Part shown: piece by piece, positions 55,501 to 58,099 of the stretch | Layout: the number at the start of each line of letters is the position of its first letter | How positions within the stretch are numbered: the stretch's first letter is position 1 | From: Margaritifera margaritifera | Taxonomy: Eukaryota > Mollusca > Bivalvia > Unionida > Margaritiferidae | NCBI GenBank assembly: GCA_029931535.1 | Contig: JAQPZY010001664.1 | Location: forward strand, 3,502,501 to 3,566,500 | Direction: 5' to 3' | DNA length: 64,000 bases | Made by a program: the position numbers and the translations under genes | The notes under the pieces: model-generated | Databases searched by the model: none | Seen by the model: the letters and a program-made list of their open reading frames with translations, nothing else | Told to the model about the DNA's origin: nothing

Positions 55501-56254
55501 AGGTCTTGCATGCAGCTGATGGGGCTGGGCACTACAAAATTGGCAGAACTTTGTTTTCCATACGCTACAATGTTGGATGGGCATAGGGCAAGTCCTCAGT
55601 GTTATCTCTGTACTCATGCCATTGTCCCTGTGTACAGTTTGATATCTCCCCAAATCTCTAAATTTGTCCTGAGCTGATTTCTCTGTTCTGGGACATGATT
55701 GTTAAAGAGGTAGCGGAGCTTCTTCCTGCTGTTAATGTGATCAGAGATTGCATTCGAAGTAGAAATTGTATGTACCAAATATTGCCAAAATTTTTGTATC
55801 CTTGGGTGTCTTTCATGTAATATTGTATTTACCTAATACGCCTAACATTTGTAAACTAGGGTTTAATGTCTCACCTGCCTGGTAAGTGGAATACTCCATT
55901 GGCATAAGTCTTTCATATGCAAGATGCCACATTGCAGGTTACCTTTGTTTTACCTATTTTACAGCACTATATGTAACCTAGATTGTTCATATTCTTTCCA
56001 GATCCATCCAGTCAATTAATAAAGTCAGGTCCACATAATATATAGTAAAAATTACCTGCTATATTCTGCAGAGTTTTTCATCCCCCGCTTAAAAGCAATA
56101 CTGATCAAATACTAAATAATATCCTGATCTTTACCAGGTTAGAGAAGTGTCAGATAGGTACATTGTGTGTGGACCCCAATACATCAGCATCAGAGAGGCT
56201 GTGACCAAAGTAGTGCTCGGAGAGGATCCTGACCAGCTGGATAAGGCAATGAAG
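3818..56254 (+). CDS. RNF213-like: RNF213-like E3 ubiquitin ligase, partial gene (10 internal exons)
   Basis: Ten exons with consensus splice sites join in one open frame of 1710 bases (570 residues), with intron phases 0,2,0,2,2,2,0,2,0 between them. The product looks like the E3 module of RNF213 (mysterin): a helical region, a RING finger at residues 214-253 of the joined product, then more helical E3 shell. In vertebrates RNF213 is a giant cytosolic AAA+ ATPase and ubiquitin ligase linked to lipid droplets and defence against intracellular bacteria; its role in this animal is not known. The AAA+ units should lie upstream and the RZ finger downstream, both outside the window. No start codon, stop codon, promoter or polyadenylation site of the gene is present. 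Family assignment is by recognition of the protein, not by search. Introns span 1.0-16.0 kb and are full of transposons. Confidence 0.85.
4320..5000 (+). repeat. Degenerate tandem array A, about 155-165 bp units
   Basis: Four units, marked by ACATTTGAAGGACTTCATG or variants at about 4428, 4581, 4744 and 4908, each followed by a TTGAAATCAAACTTGG-like stretch. Located in intron 1 right after exon 1. Confidence 0.75.
5100..7040 (+). repeat. Tandem array B, about 145-bp units, first block
   Basis: About twelve diverged units. Landmark CATATTAATGAGGTGATCTT followed by TGATTGGCTGAGC recurs near 5217, 5509, 5657, 5796, 5935, 6065, 6214, 6360, 6508, 6656, 6805 and 6940. Each unit also has TTTGATCAAACTTGGTATG and GATCTCAGATGAGTTTGAT. 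Confidence 0.88.
7041..7960. other. Spacer between two blocks of array B
   Basis: AT-rich sequence without units of array B, without a recognisable exon or transposon end. It may be an unrecognised insertion, because array B resumes beyond it. Confidence 0.4.
7960..8300 (+). repeat. Tandem array B, second block
   Basis: Two further units with the CATATTA...GGTGATCTTATATCTGATTG landmark near 8090 and 8233, running without a gap into array C. Confidence 0.8.
8290..8510 (+). repeat. Tandem array C, first block
   Basis: Units near 8308 and 8460 with CATTTAGCAGTGTTATAGCC, CAGACCCACCCACTTTCATT and CCTCAGCTGAGTTTGATTAT. Continues at 10200 after a repeat and a nested transposon. Confidence 0.75.
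8854..9451 (+). mobile_element. Nested piggyBac-type short element
   Basis: 598 bases bounded by TTAA on both sides (8850-8853, 9452-9455), the target site of piggyBac. Ends are CCCTTAAAGTGC and GCACTCTAAGGG, inverse at 11 of 12 positions, and start with the CCC typical of the superfamily. Sits within the hAT element at 8693-10117, so it is the younger insertion. Confidence 0.85.
9084..9230 (+). pseudogene. Possible piggyBac transposase N-terminal remnant
   Basis: A 49-codon frame starting MADSQHGSSSDDDFVQQILA inside the short piggyBac element. An acidic Ser/Asp-rich start is common in piggyBac transposases. The catalytic region is absent. It could be chance coding. Confidence 0.35.
9520..9970 (+). 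pseudogene. hAT transposase C-terminal remnant
   Basis: Broken by stops and frameshifts. Readable parts include ELLKIVHNNHQEHFSNLFKL near 9720-9780 and, in another frame, KLNSKMINRLMLIQ then EETSFEDFDFNRAGRKKEMD at about 9847-9950. These fit the hAT dimerisation domain at the C-terminus of transposases. Non-functional. Confidence 0.65.
10200..11010 (+). repeat. Tandem array C, second block
   Basis: Five diverged units of about 140-155 bp, with the CATCATTTAGCAGAG landmark near 10450, 10588, 10744 and 10868 and TTGGATTTCAACCAAATTTA between them. Ends shortly before exon 2. Small open frames here are repeat artefacts. Confidence 0.8.
11102..11295 (+). CDS. RNF213-like exon 2 of window
   Basis: 194 bases, enters in phase 0 after CTTATTCCTAG and leaves in phase 2 at GTATGT. 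It encodes TLAILGLCLLIEQLKPPDAN followed by a charged stretch and ends DQAVLHA plus two bases of a Lys codon completed by exon 3. No Met is needed, so simple ORF calling misses it. Codon use and density of conserved-looking residues contrast sharply with the AT-rich flanking repeats. Confidence 0.8.
11405..11990 (+). repeat. Pearl-like element, left end and core units
   Basis: Left end TTTTTAGCTGTACTAG at about 11403, then core units with CCAATATGGCCACCA near 11590, 11742 and 11854 (spacing 112-152 bp) and AGTCATATC...CATGGGGTTTTCAC. Related copies are at 13450-13910, 25313-26400, 38760-39200 and 56916-58080. Confidence 0.82.
12040..12125 (+). repeat. SINE 3' end fragment
   Basis: CATGTCCTTGGGAAAGACAC and a tail ATACCATCAAACCAACCAAC resemble the 3' body of the tRNA-derived SINE seen at 13313 and 25838. 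Confidence 0.5.
13313..13450 (+). mobile_element. tRNA-derived SINE copy
   Basis: Diverged A box (GGTGGCACAGTGCATAGA), B-box-like GGTTCAGATCC, then body GGTCAACTACCGTGGTGTG and TTAGGCAAGGCAACC. Shares its body with the copy at 25838-26020. Inserted among pearl-like core units. Confidence 0.7.
13450..13910 (+). repeat. Pearl-like core units
   Basis: At least three diverged units with GATGGTCATACTGGCATGGG, TTCACTAAAA, AATGATGTTGATCTGACC and CACCACAGTGGCCATCT. Continuation of the array that starts at 11405. Confidence 0.75.
14128..14541 (+). repeat. Pearl-like element, inverted end and right end
   Basis: A left-type end AGCTCTACTGGC at 14128 and a right-end block at 14437-14541 (AATATCAGAGATGGTTTC ... 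GACCAGTATGGTG), with no core units between. The right block also ends the copies at 26309-26400 and 57991-58080. This may be a coreless copy nested in the larger one. Confidence 0.65.
15180..15520. repeat. Diverged repeats of the tandem-array type
   Basis: GAATTGAGCTTGCCTTTGCA and AATTAAGCTTGCCCTTGTAT, each followed by an AACCCAAGATT(G/A)C block, recur about 120 bases apart. Too diverged for a firm period. Confidence 0.4.
15554..15662 (+). CDS. RNF213-like exon 3 of window
   Basis: 109 bases: one base completing a Lys codon, then 36 codons starting QMWTRIIVMKLCIEHVM and ending NIMPLWV, leaving in phase 0 at GTAAGT. The acceptor is CATTTTCAG. Short helical exon of the E3 region. Too short for ORF callers; supported by frame agreement with both neighbours. 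Confidence 0.78.
15700..17220. other. Intron 3 start, nothing recognised
   Basis: AT-rich, no supported exon. Includes a short AGT-rich simple stretch near 16390-16440. Confidence 0.4.
17228..17368. repeat. (CATA)n microsatellite
   Basis: About 140 bases of CATA tetranucleotide with one interruption near 17284-17293. Produces long meaningless Ile-His-Thr and Met-Tyr-Val-Cys frames on the two strands. Confidence 0.97.
17715..18300. repeat. 50-bp minisatellite
   Basis: Six good units marked by GTCTGAAGTATTCATTAC at about 17996, 18047, 18098, 18147, 18199 and 18251, each with AATATATTGTG(G/C)AGGATAT. Two older units lie near 17722 and 17944. Confidence 0.92.
18400..19590. other. AT-rich intron, simple repeats only
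   Basis: Contains short (ATC)n near 18475, (TTG)n near 18495 and (AATA)n near 18780. No gene or transposon recognised. Confidence 0.45.
19590..20360. repeat. Diverged array units related to array E
   Basis: TTTAGCTCAAGTTCTCTGAC, GGTCATGAAACTTTATATG and CAAAAGTAGGTCACAGTGA match units at 33540-34010. Further units are too diverged to delimit. Confidence 0.5.
20560..21330 (+). repeat. Degenerate tandem array D
   Basis: Repeated GGATTTCAGCTAGATTTGGT-like, GCAGCTTTGTATTG-like and TGAATGAGTTTGATTTCCA-like blocks at roughly 150-bp steps. Distantly like array C. Ends 100 bases before exon 4. Confidence 0.6.
21448..21548 (+). CDS. RNF213-like exon 4 of window
   Basis: 101 bases, phase 0 in (after TTCTTTCAG) and phase 2 out (GTAATT). 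Encodes MLGDFPDLKQLHSLEKVETF and then LKMCNRAAIKELL, a helix leading directly into the RING encoded by exon 5. The split Gly codon is completed by the first base of exon 5. The last splice site could be shifted by one G, but only this position keeps the frame. Confidence 0.78.
21625..21790. repeat. Short minisatellite, about 60-bp units
   Basis: TTGAGGCGGACTCGCCAGTA, TGAGGCAGAATCACCAGTAT and TGAGGCAGAGTCACCA recur with (A)AGGCA(G/A)AATTGC between them; three diverged units just after exon 4. Confidence 0.65.
22233..23774. mobile_element. pogo/Tc1-like short element with long inverted ends
   Basis: Left CTACACCGCTCCCTCGATAA (22233 on) and right TTATCGAGGGAGCGGTGTAG (ending 23774) are perfect inverses and are flanked by TA dinucleotides, the target site of Tc1/mariner/pogo elements. 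The inverse match extends into CTACTACACC on the flank, so the exact ends are ambiguous by a few bases. A CTCCCTCGATAACTCG start resembles Tigger/pogo ends. 1.54 kb with no recognisable transposase. Confidence 0.85.
24295..24477 (+). CDS. RNF213-like exon 5: RING finger
   Basis: 183 bases, phase 2 in (after TTCTTTTCAG) and phase 2 out (GTCTGT, a weak donor). It carries the whole RING: Cys at joined residues 214, 217, 230, 235, 238, 250 and 253, in the pattern C-x2-C-x12-C-x-D-x2-C-x2-C-x11-C-x2-C. A C3HC4 RING has His where this has Asp 232 (GAC at 24362-24364, one base from the His codon CAC). Seven of eight zinc ligands are therefore standard. RINGs bind the E2-ubiquitin conjugate, although RNF213 can also transfer ubiquitin without its RING in some settings. 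A 77-bp minisatellite begins about 80 bases after the donor. Confidence 0.85.
24560..25120. repeat. 77-bp minisatellite, about 7 units
   Basis: GTGCCATTTTGTCCCCCTC followed by AAGAGAGGCCA(C/T)CTCCTGAT and GAGGCCACCTTGCCTGACA recurs with a 73-78 bp spacing between about 24649 and 25100. Starts within 85 bases of the RING exon donor site. Confidence 0.9.
25313..26402 (+). mobile_element. Pearl-like element, near-complete copy
   Basis: Left end AGCCCAACTGG (25313) and right end CCAGTTGAGC (26390-26399) are nearly inverse. Between them lie a 190-bp left block (like 11405 and 56916), core units with AATATGGC(C/A)ACCACAGTGG near 25501, 25776, 26128 and 26265, and the right block AATATCAGAGATGGTTTCAT. 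A SINE (25838-26020) has inserted in the core. Non-coding; architecture matches the pearl family described in bivalves (known from literature; identity not tested). Confidence 0.75.
25838..26020 (+). mobile_element. tRNA-derived SINE copy
   Basis: Pol III A box GTGGCTCAGTGGTTAGCA, B box GGTTTGAATCC, then body GGGTCAGCTACCACGGTGTC and TTTGGCAAGGCACTTTACA. Shares body and boxes with 13313-13450. Interrupts a core unit of the pearl-like element. Confidence 0.78.
26410..27194. other. Intron 5, nothing recognised
   Basis: AT-rich sequence without a supported exon or repeat. Confidence 0.4.
27199..27976 (+). mobile_element. Solo LTR (778 bp) of a retrotransposon
   Basis: Begins TGTTA and ends TAACA, perfect inverses, and is flanked by CATA on both sides (27195-27198 and 27977-27980), a 4-bp target duplication. 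Inside are a promoter-like block (27412-27475) and an AATAAA signal at about 27892. No partner LTR or pol region is seen nearby, so it looks like a solo LTR left by recombination. The 4-bp duplication is short and could be chance; the promoter and polyadenylation layout support the call. Confidence 0.55.
27412..27476 (+). promoter_or_regulatory. Heat-shock-type promoter: duplicated HSE/CCAAT plus TATA
   Basis: TTCTAGAACATTC (27412-27424) is a textbook heat-shock element (TTCnnGAAnnTTC). A 26-bp stretch holding it and a CCAAT box is perfectly duplicated in tandem (27413-27438, 27439-27464), followed 4 bases later by TTTATATATA. Such spacing fits a Pol II promoter, here probably that of the LTR. 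Confidence 0.6.
28004..28078 (+). pseudogene. tRNA-like sequence (tRNA pseudogene or SINE head)
   Basis: Has A-box TAGTCCAGTGGTTAGAG and B-box GGTTCTAATCC at tRNA spacing and an anticodon-arm region with CTCGTATG, but acceptor and T stems contain mismatches. A-rich runs follow at 28081-28103, as after retroposed tRNA-derived sequences. A functional tRNA gene is less likely. Confidence 0.5.
28106..31510 (+). mobile_element. RTE-type LINE retrotransposon, inactive
   Basis: Carries an apurinic-type endonuclease followed by a reverse transcriptase in one frame, as in RTE-clade LINEs. Bounds are approximate: the 5' end is placed after the A-rich run at 28103 and the 3' end about 50 bases after the ORF stop. 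GC content and codon use differ clearly from the host introns. Lies in the same orientation as the gene in intron 5. Confidence 0.85.
28433..31459 (+). pseudogene. LINE endonuclease-reverse transcriptase ORF, broken
   Basis: One frame of about 1008 codons interrupted by TAG at 29585-29587. The endonuclease half (28433-29587) shows TIGTWNVRTL (Asn at residue 53), GDWNAKVGED (Asp at 180) and GSDHDLL (His at 279). The stretch 28645-28795 is out of frame: a neighbouring frame there reads GLCEM with the expected catalytic Glu, so paired frameshifts have removed it. The reverse transcriptase half (29738-31459) has FIDFKKAF (motif A, Asp 208 of that part) but FADGID where FADD is expected (GGT at 30665-30667), losing a catalytic Asp, and a small in-frame deletion near 30190. 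A zinc-free C-terminal region ends at TGA 31459. Cannot be active. Confidence 0.88.
31880..32920 (-). mobile_element. Decayed hAT-type transposon, copy A
   Basis: Reverse complement matches 58830-59860 along most of its length. On the minus strand broken frames read SLKSMFTDSA, LLANFLAEHNI and CYGG near 32110-32380, typical of the N-terminal part of hAT transposases with a zinc-finger-like start. Ends not resolved; one end lies near the CCTCCCAGACA motif (about 32868 in this orientation). Confidence 0.7.
33187..33235. repeat. Poly-C/poly-T/(CT)n tract
   Basis: About twelve C, ten T, then CT-rich sequence. Confidence 0.9.
33540..34030 (+). repeat. Tandem array E, about 150-bp units
   Basis: Three to four units with TTTCTCTGACA(A/T)TGTTGT, CAGTCATGAAACTTGG and GCAAAAGTTAGTCACAGTGA. 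Related to 19590-20360. Confidence 0.7.
34040..34879 (+). repeat. Tandem array F, about 140-bp units
   Basis: Six units, each with CTTCTCAAAAACCACTCAAC (near 34075, 34218, 34348, 34486, 34624, 34771), CCAAATTTGACAGAAAGCAT and ATGCCAATCTGCCATCAAAT. The last unit is cut by the hAT-type element at 34880. Confidence 0.88.
34880..36659. mobile_element. Short hAT-type element, 6-bp target duplication
   Basis: Ends CAGGGGTCA (34880) and TGACCCCTG (to 36659) are perfect inverses, flanked by ATGAAT on both sides (34874-34879, 36660-36665). The CAGGG start is typical of hAT elements. GAAGTG motifs recur in both subterminal regions (left GGTGAAGTGGGC, right CACTTCTCCCT three times). 1.78 kb with no recognisable transposase, so non-autonomous. 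Confidence 0.82.
36454..36549. repeat. (CA)n(TA)n(TG)n microsatellite
   Basis: CA run (36455-36491), TA run (to about 36537) and a short TG run, inside the hAT-type element. Self-complementary arrangement. Confidence 0.96.
36670..38740. other. Intron 5, nothing recognised
   Basis: Small duplications only, for example AAGTGGGCAACACAA twice at 37969-38010. No exon or transposon supported. Confidence 0.4.
38760..39200 (+). repeat. Pearl-like core units, endless
   Basis: Four units with GACATGGGGTTTTCACCAAA, TTGGTCCTAAATGAAAATGG and CAATATGGCCACTATAGTGA. No left or right terminal block is seen; the array passes directly into array G at about 39200. Confidence 0.75.
39200..40010 (+). repeat. Tandem array G, about 145-bp units
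   Basis: Six units marked by CTGAAAGAAGAAAGGTGGTT-like blocks at about 39205, 39349, 39494, 39635, 39781 and 39926, with GGTCAAGGTCACTATGACAG and GACCAGGACCAAACTTAGTG. One isolated unit lies at 42400-42550. Confidence 0.86.
40463..40732 (+). CDS. RNF213-like exon 6 of window
   Basis: 270 bases, the longest exon here: one base completing an Arg codon, 89 codons, then two bases of a Ser codon (donor GTCAGA). Acceptor TATCTTTTCAG. Encodes KVVQEFKEYQSRCNSFFMDV, later DKLLGYIIMTAPPG, and ends RSFLLQLLLRTR. This follows the RING after the 16-kb intron and begins the E3 shell. The upstream in-frame Met at 40449 lies in the intron and is not a start. Confidence 0.82.
40740..42390. other. Intron 6, nothing recognised
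   Basis: Short AT repeats near 40885; no exon or transposon supported. Confidence 0.4.
42400..42550 (+). repeat. Single unit of array G
   Basis: ACCAAACTTTGTGGCTGGCT, TGCACTTGCCGTAAG and GGTCAAGGTCACTGTGACTG match array G units at 39200-40010, in the same orientation. Confidence 0.75.
43380..43920 (+). repeat. Tandem array F, second locus
   Basis: A left block (TGATAGCCTAGATGAGTTTA ... TGTCCATTGTGTG) and three units with CAGGTTTATACAAATGATGC, CTGGCATGGAGGCCTTTC and ATATGGC(T/C)(C/A)TCATTACTAAAA, as at 34040-34879. Ends 270 bases before exon 7. Confidence 0.8.
44189..44315 (+). CDS. RNF213-like exon 7 of window
   Basis: 127 bases, phase 2 in (after TTATTTTACAG), phase 0 out (GTGAGA). Completes a Ser codon, then EEKVHFNLEKYFNRAHIVIG and ends ETHMVQLCLLVVQCLE. 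Part of the E3 shell. Frame agrees with exons 6 and 8. Confidence 0.8.
44880..45410. repeat. Tandem duplication of about 285 bp
   Basis: CTCAGACTGCTTTCAGAGTT and TAATTGTCTAAATATTACTA occur in both 44905-45165 and 45190-45420 with matching order and small differences. Confidence 0.85.
45740..46300 (+). repeat. Tandem array H, first locus
   Basis: GGTCTCAGATGAGTTTGATG, CCAATCAAATTTGCAGTGAA and GAGTTATGACTC recur in about 150-bp steps; distantly like array B. Related units at 48480-49010. Confidence 0.65.
46469..46513. repeat. (CT)n microsatellite
   Basis: About 44 bases of pure CT. Confidence 0.97.
46520..47380. other. Intron 7, possible retroelement debris
   Basis: No supported gene. A short AT run at 47383-47401. 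Phrases such as GCATAACTGTTCAGGAGGAA near 46940 look less AT-rich than the surroundings but give no recognisable protein. Confidence 0.3.
47430..48090 (+). repeat. Tandem array I, about 150-bp units
   Basis: CTATCTTCAAGGCCAAGGTC-like blocks near 47438, 47688, 47840 and 47990 and AACTTGGAATACATATATGC or AGCTTGGTATATGTACATAT between them. Confidence 0.7.
48122..48420 (+). repeat. Dispersed repeat R1, intact copy
   Basis: Runs from CCCCCTGCTAGCTCAGCTGG through CATCCCATGATGATG-like sequence to TAGCCAGGATTGTGTAGCAT and a tail of CATC/CATA units. Same orientation as the interrupted copy at 8505-10190. Possible SINE. Confidence 0.65.
48480..49010 (+). repeat. Tandem array H, second locus
   Basis: GATCTCAGATGATTTTGATG and GATCTCAGATGAGTTTGATG blocks about 120-150 bases apart, with TTTATAGAGTTATGGCTCTT. 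Confidence 0.6.
49504..49766 (+). CDS. RNF213-like exon 8 of window
   Basis: 263 bases, phase 0 in (after AAATTCCAG), phase 2 out (GTAAGT). Encodes DSFYLNCANKDEVYLATDHL and later QRLYGIAKARFGLAVTAKHI, ending CEGDCKWPK with the last Lys split. Resembles the helical segment after the RING in RNF213 proteins. A 37-bp minisatellite starts about 90 bases downstream in the intron. The open frame read on the opposite strand across this exon and that array is not a gene. Confidence 0.82.
49850..50195. repeat. 36-37 bp minisatellite, about 9 units
   Basis: GAGTAGGGCAGTTATCAAGG followed by GGTAATTCATACA recurs at 36-37 bp steps from about 49896 to 50181. Starts 90 bases after exon 8. Because 36 is a multiple of three, one reverse-strand frame stays open by chance. 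Confidence 0.93.
50778..50901 (+). CDS. RNF213-like exon 9 of window
   Basis: 124 bases, phase 2 in (after GTATTTTGCAG), phase 0 out (GTATCA). Encodes MFFIKYLCRCYGVDSYQAVC followed by RKIDVGYLRWIKYQPAEERDK. The preceding intron (1.0 kb) is the shortest of the window. The Cys/Trp-rich sequence is typical of a buried helical domain. Confidence 0.8.
51000..51215. repeat. 56-bp minisatellite, 4 units
   Basis: CCTTTTTGTCTCACCTGTGG at about 51008, 51064, 51120 and 51177, with ACATATTGATAATTCTATCA between. Confidence 0.92.
51340..51738. repeat. 54-60 bp minisatellite, left part
   Basis: Six units with TGTACCTAATATGCATA, AAGTTTGTATACTTGGGTGT and CTTTCATATAATATT near 51386, 51440, 51495, 51549, 51607 and 51667. 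Interrupted by the DIRS element and resumed at 55766. Confidence 0.9.
52270..53560 (-). pseudogene. DIRS tyrosine recombinase remnant
   Basis: The N-terminal part reads MANFFLWLFKNKKLAPTTIK followed by GYCSMTSDTF (about 53160-53040), the core-binding region of DIRS recombinases. Further on, PKWNSLSVLTWLNSDQFEPL and LKLL (about 52950-52870) continue it, with stops. Close to 52450 HAWSTISSF may be what remains of the R-box region. The active-site Arg-His-Arg-Tyr set cannot be read intact. Confidence 0.65.
53560..54470 (-). pseudogene. DIRS reverse transcriptase/RNase H remnant with deletion
   Basis: Starts with LKPVTDLSWFNKYIAVPRFK (fingers region of the reverse transcriptase), then jumps to a region preceding RNase H: the palm with its catalytic Asp pairs is missing, so a large internal deletion is inferred. 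RNase H follows in another frame (NVSSYGWEAHL, HMNILEMKAM, near 54100-53950), then GPEYILGRLNVMSNSMSRWG (about 53810-53750) and DLFATRWNHKLP with PDPDAWVMGELSVSWEGYW (53660-53540). These are characteristic of DIRS elements. Confidence 0.8.
54500..55740 (-). pseudogene. DIRS gag-like region, degraded
   Basis: Two minus-strand fragments, ALWSAPFDMILLFDRKIYEV (about 54950-54890) and LPQTAKVKKILDCLTDKIQD (55440-55380), lie upstream of the reverse transcriptase where gag is expected. Sequence alone is not diagnostic; the call rests on position. Confidence 0.5.
55766..55870. repeat. 54-60 bp minisatellite, right part
   Basis: Two units (ATTGTATGTACCAAATATTG, TTGGGTGTCTTTCATGTAAT) continue the array broken at 51739. 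Confidence 0.85.
56138..56254 (+). CDS. RNF213-like exon 10 of window (last seen)
   Basis: 117 bases, 39 codons, phase 0 at both ends (acceptor GATCTTTACCAG, donor GTAATG). Encodes VREVSDRYIVCGPQYISIRE and ends EDPDQLDKAMK. The 7.7 kb that follow contain no recognisable further exon, so the gene continues beyond the window. Confidence 0.78.
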
Positions 56255-56489
56255 GTAATGTACACATTTTCATCATGTGATAGGTTTAGTTACCATATCT
56301 AATAGTTATTATCCAAGGTTGTCAATTAAAATCATTGTCTTTACTCAGCATTGTGCTATTTTGTGTATTGTCCAGTGTCTCAGTGTCAGACATTCACTCA
56401 TCAAATTTTCCCCAATGGGGCCAGAAAATAATATCCATACAAAAGGTAGAATGAACAATTTTATCACCACAACAACATTTTACTGTAGA

Positions 56490-56910
56490 ATTAGCATATT
56501 TTTAATCCCCCACTGCATGCAGCTGGGCATTGGGGTGGTGGTGGGTATCTTGATTTGGTCATACCCATCTGTCCATCCAGAGAAACTTGTTAGAAGATTG
56601 TGCTGTGATATAAGTTTCTGTCTTGTCTGTCTCACCTGCTTAAGCATGATGGTGGTCAGTGTTGAAGTTTTGCATTAAAGTTTTTGAAAGTCACATATTT
56701 TCTACATTAGTGGCTGTATTTAACTGACATTTCACTATTACTATGAATCTAAATTTTATATGCTAATATGCTTGGAGTCTTGTTTGTCTCACCTTCTTAA
56801 GTGGAAGGCTTGGTTCATCACTTGGAACATTGTTAAAGTTTTGTGTTAAGGTTCTTGAAAGTCATATATCTTCTACATTTGTTGCTGCATTCAGCTGAAA
56901 CTTTGGTATA
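56490..56910 (+). repeat. Tandem array J, about 175-bp units
   Basis: TTGTCTGTCTCACCTGCTTA / TTGTTTGTCTCACCTTCTTA and TTTTTGAAAGTCACATATTT / TTCTTGAAAGTCATATATCT recur about 170 bases apart. A further relative is at 51220-51330. Confidence 0.65.
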
Positions 56911-56915
56911 TTATT

Positions 56916-58080
56916 AGCTCTACTGATCAAAAACCAGAAGAGTTTATGGGATAACCTGTTATCATTCGTCCAACATCTGTCTTCCAATGTCCATCTGTCC
57001 ATTAGGGCATGTATGTTGTCACTACTCCGAAACTACTTCAGGAATTGCCATGAAGCTTTACACACATTCATCTCAAGGTCTAGCTGGGCCTACATGAAAA
57101 TGACTCTGTGCAGACATCCAATATGGCCATCACAGCAGCCATCACTACTCCTCCTGAATGTATGGTCATATCAACTTGGGGTTTTCATTAAAACACTTCC
57201 TATAATGTCTAGTTAGTCCTAAATGAAAATGGTGCCAATCTGATGTCTGATATGGCTGCCATCTATAAAATGTTCTTATCACGACTTCTCTTGAATGGAA
57301 AGTCATATCAACTCGATGTCTAGTTGGTCCTAAAAGAAAATGGTTCCATTTAGACATCCAACATGGTTTTACTAAAAGACTTTTTATGATGTCTAGTTTT
57401 CTAAATGAAATCTGTGCCCATCTGATATCCAATATGGCCACCACATCAGCCATCATGAAAATCTTGTTACTGCTGCTCCTCCTGGATGGAAAGTCATATC
57501 AGCATGGGGTTTCACTGGAAGATATCTTGTGGTAGACATGCTCCAACATCTCATGTGGCCACCACAGTGGCCATCTTGAAAATCTTGTTATCGCTACTCC
57601 TGAAATGAATGGTTATATCTGCATGTGGTTTTGATTGACAGACTTCTTATGATGTCTTGTTGATCATAATTGAAATAATGCCAATCTGACTTCCAATATG
57701 GCAGCCACAATTGCCATCTTGAAGATCTTGTTATGGCTACTTCAGCAAGATGATTGATCATATTGATACTGTGCTTTCATCAAAGACTTCTTATGATGTC
57801 TGGTTGGTCCTAAATGGAAAGGTTGTTGCTTGAAATCTTGTTCTTATTACTTCTCCAAAAATGGAAAGTCGCATCAACATGGGGTTTCCACCAGAATTGT
57901 TGGTCCTAAATGATGTCTTGTTGGTACTAAATGAAAATGGTGCAAATGTGACATGCACAGCAGCTAATTTGAAAATGTTGTTATTGCTCTAGAATATCAG
58001 AGATAATTTTAACACTCAGCAGTTAAAAGGAAGAAATGGTCTTCTTGAACTCCTGGAAATTCTATTCAGCCAGTAGAGTG
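56916..58080 (+). mobile_element. Pearl-like element, complete copy with inverted ends
   Basis: Left end AGCTCTACTG (56916-56925) and right end CAGTAGAG (58071-58078) are inverse. A left block of about 200 bases (CTGTCTTCCAATGTCCATCT, GCCATGAAGCTTTACAC) is followed by core units with CAATATGGCCA(T/C)CACA near 57121, 57249, 57437, 57555 and 57696 and by the right block AATATCAGAGATAATTTTAA. No coding capacity. Confidence 0.8.
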
Positions 58081-58099
58081 TCATTCCCTTCAAGAGACT

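Larger units (their letters stand above)
51739..55765 (-). mobile_element. DIRS-type retrotransposon, decayed, with inverted ends
   Basis: About 4.0 kb. The left end (GTTTCTAC...CTGATCACATCAACA...GGAAGCTCCACTAC) and the reverse complement of the right end (ATTTCTAC...CTGATCACATTAACA...GAAGCTCCGCTAC) match imperfectly over about 70 bases, as inverted terminal repeats of DIRS elements do. Coding order on the minus strand is gag-like, reverse transcriptase/RNase H, then tyrosine recombinase. Many stops and frameshifts. It sits within a minisatellite in intron 9, antisense to the gene. Confidence 0.82.

Noticed and set aside
56277..56678. 133-residue plus-strand frame after exon 10
   Set aside because: Lies in intron sequence with tandem array J; composition and lack of domains suggest chance.
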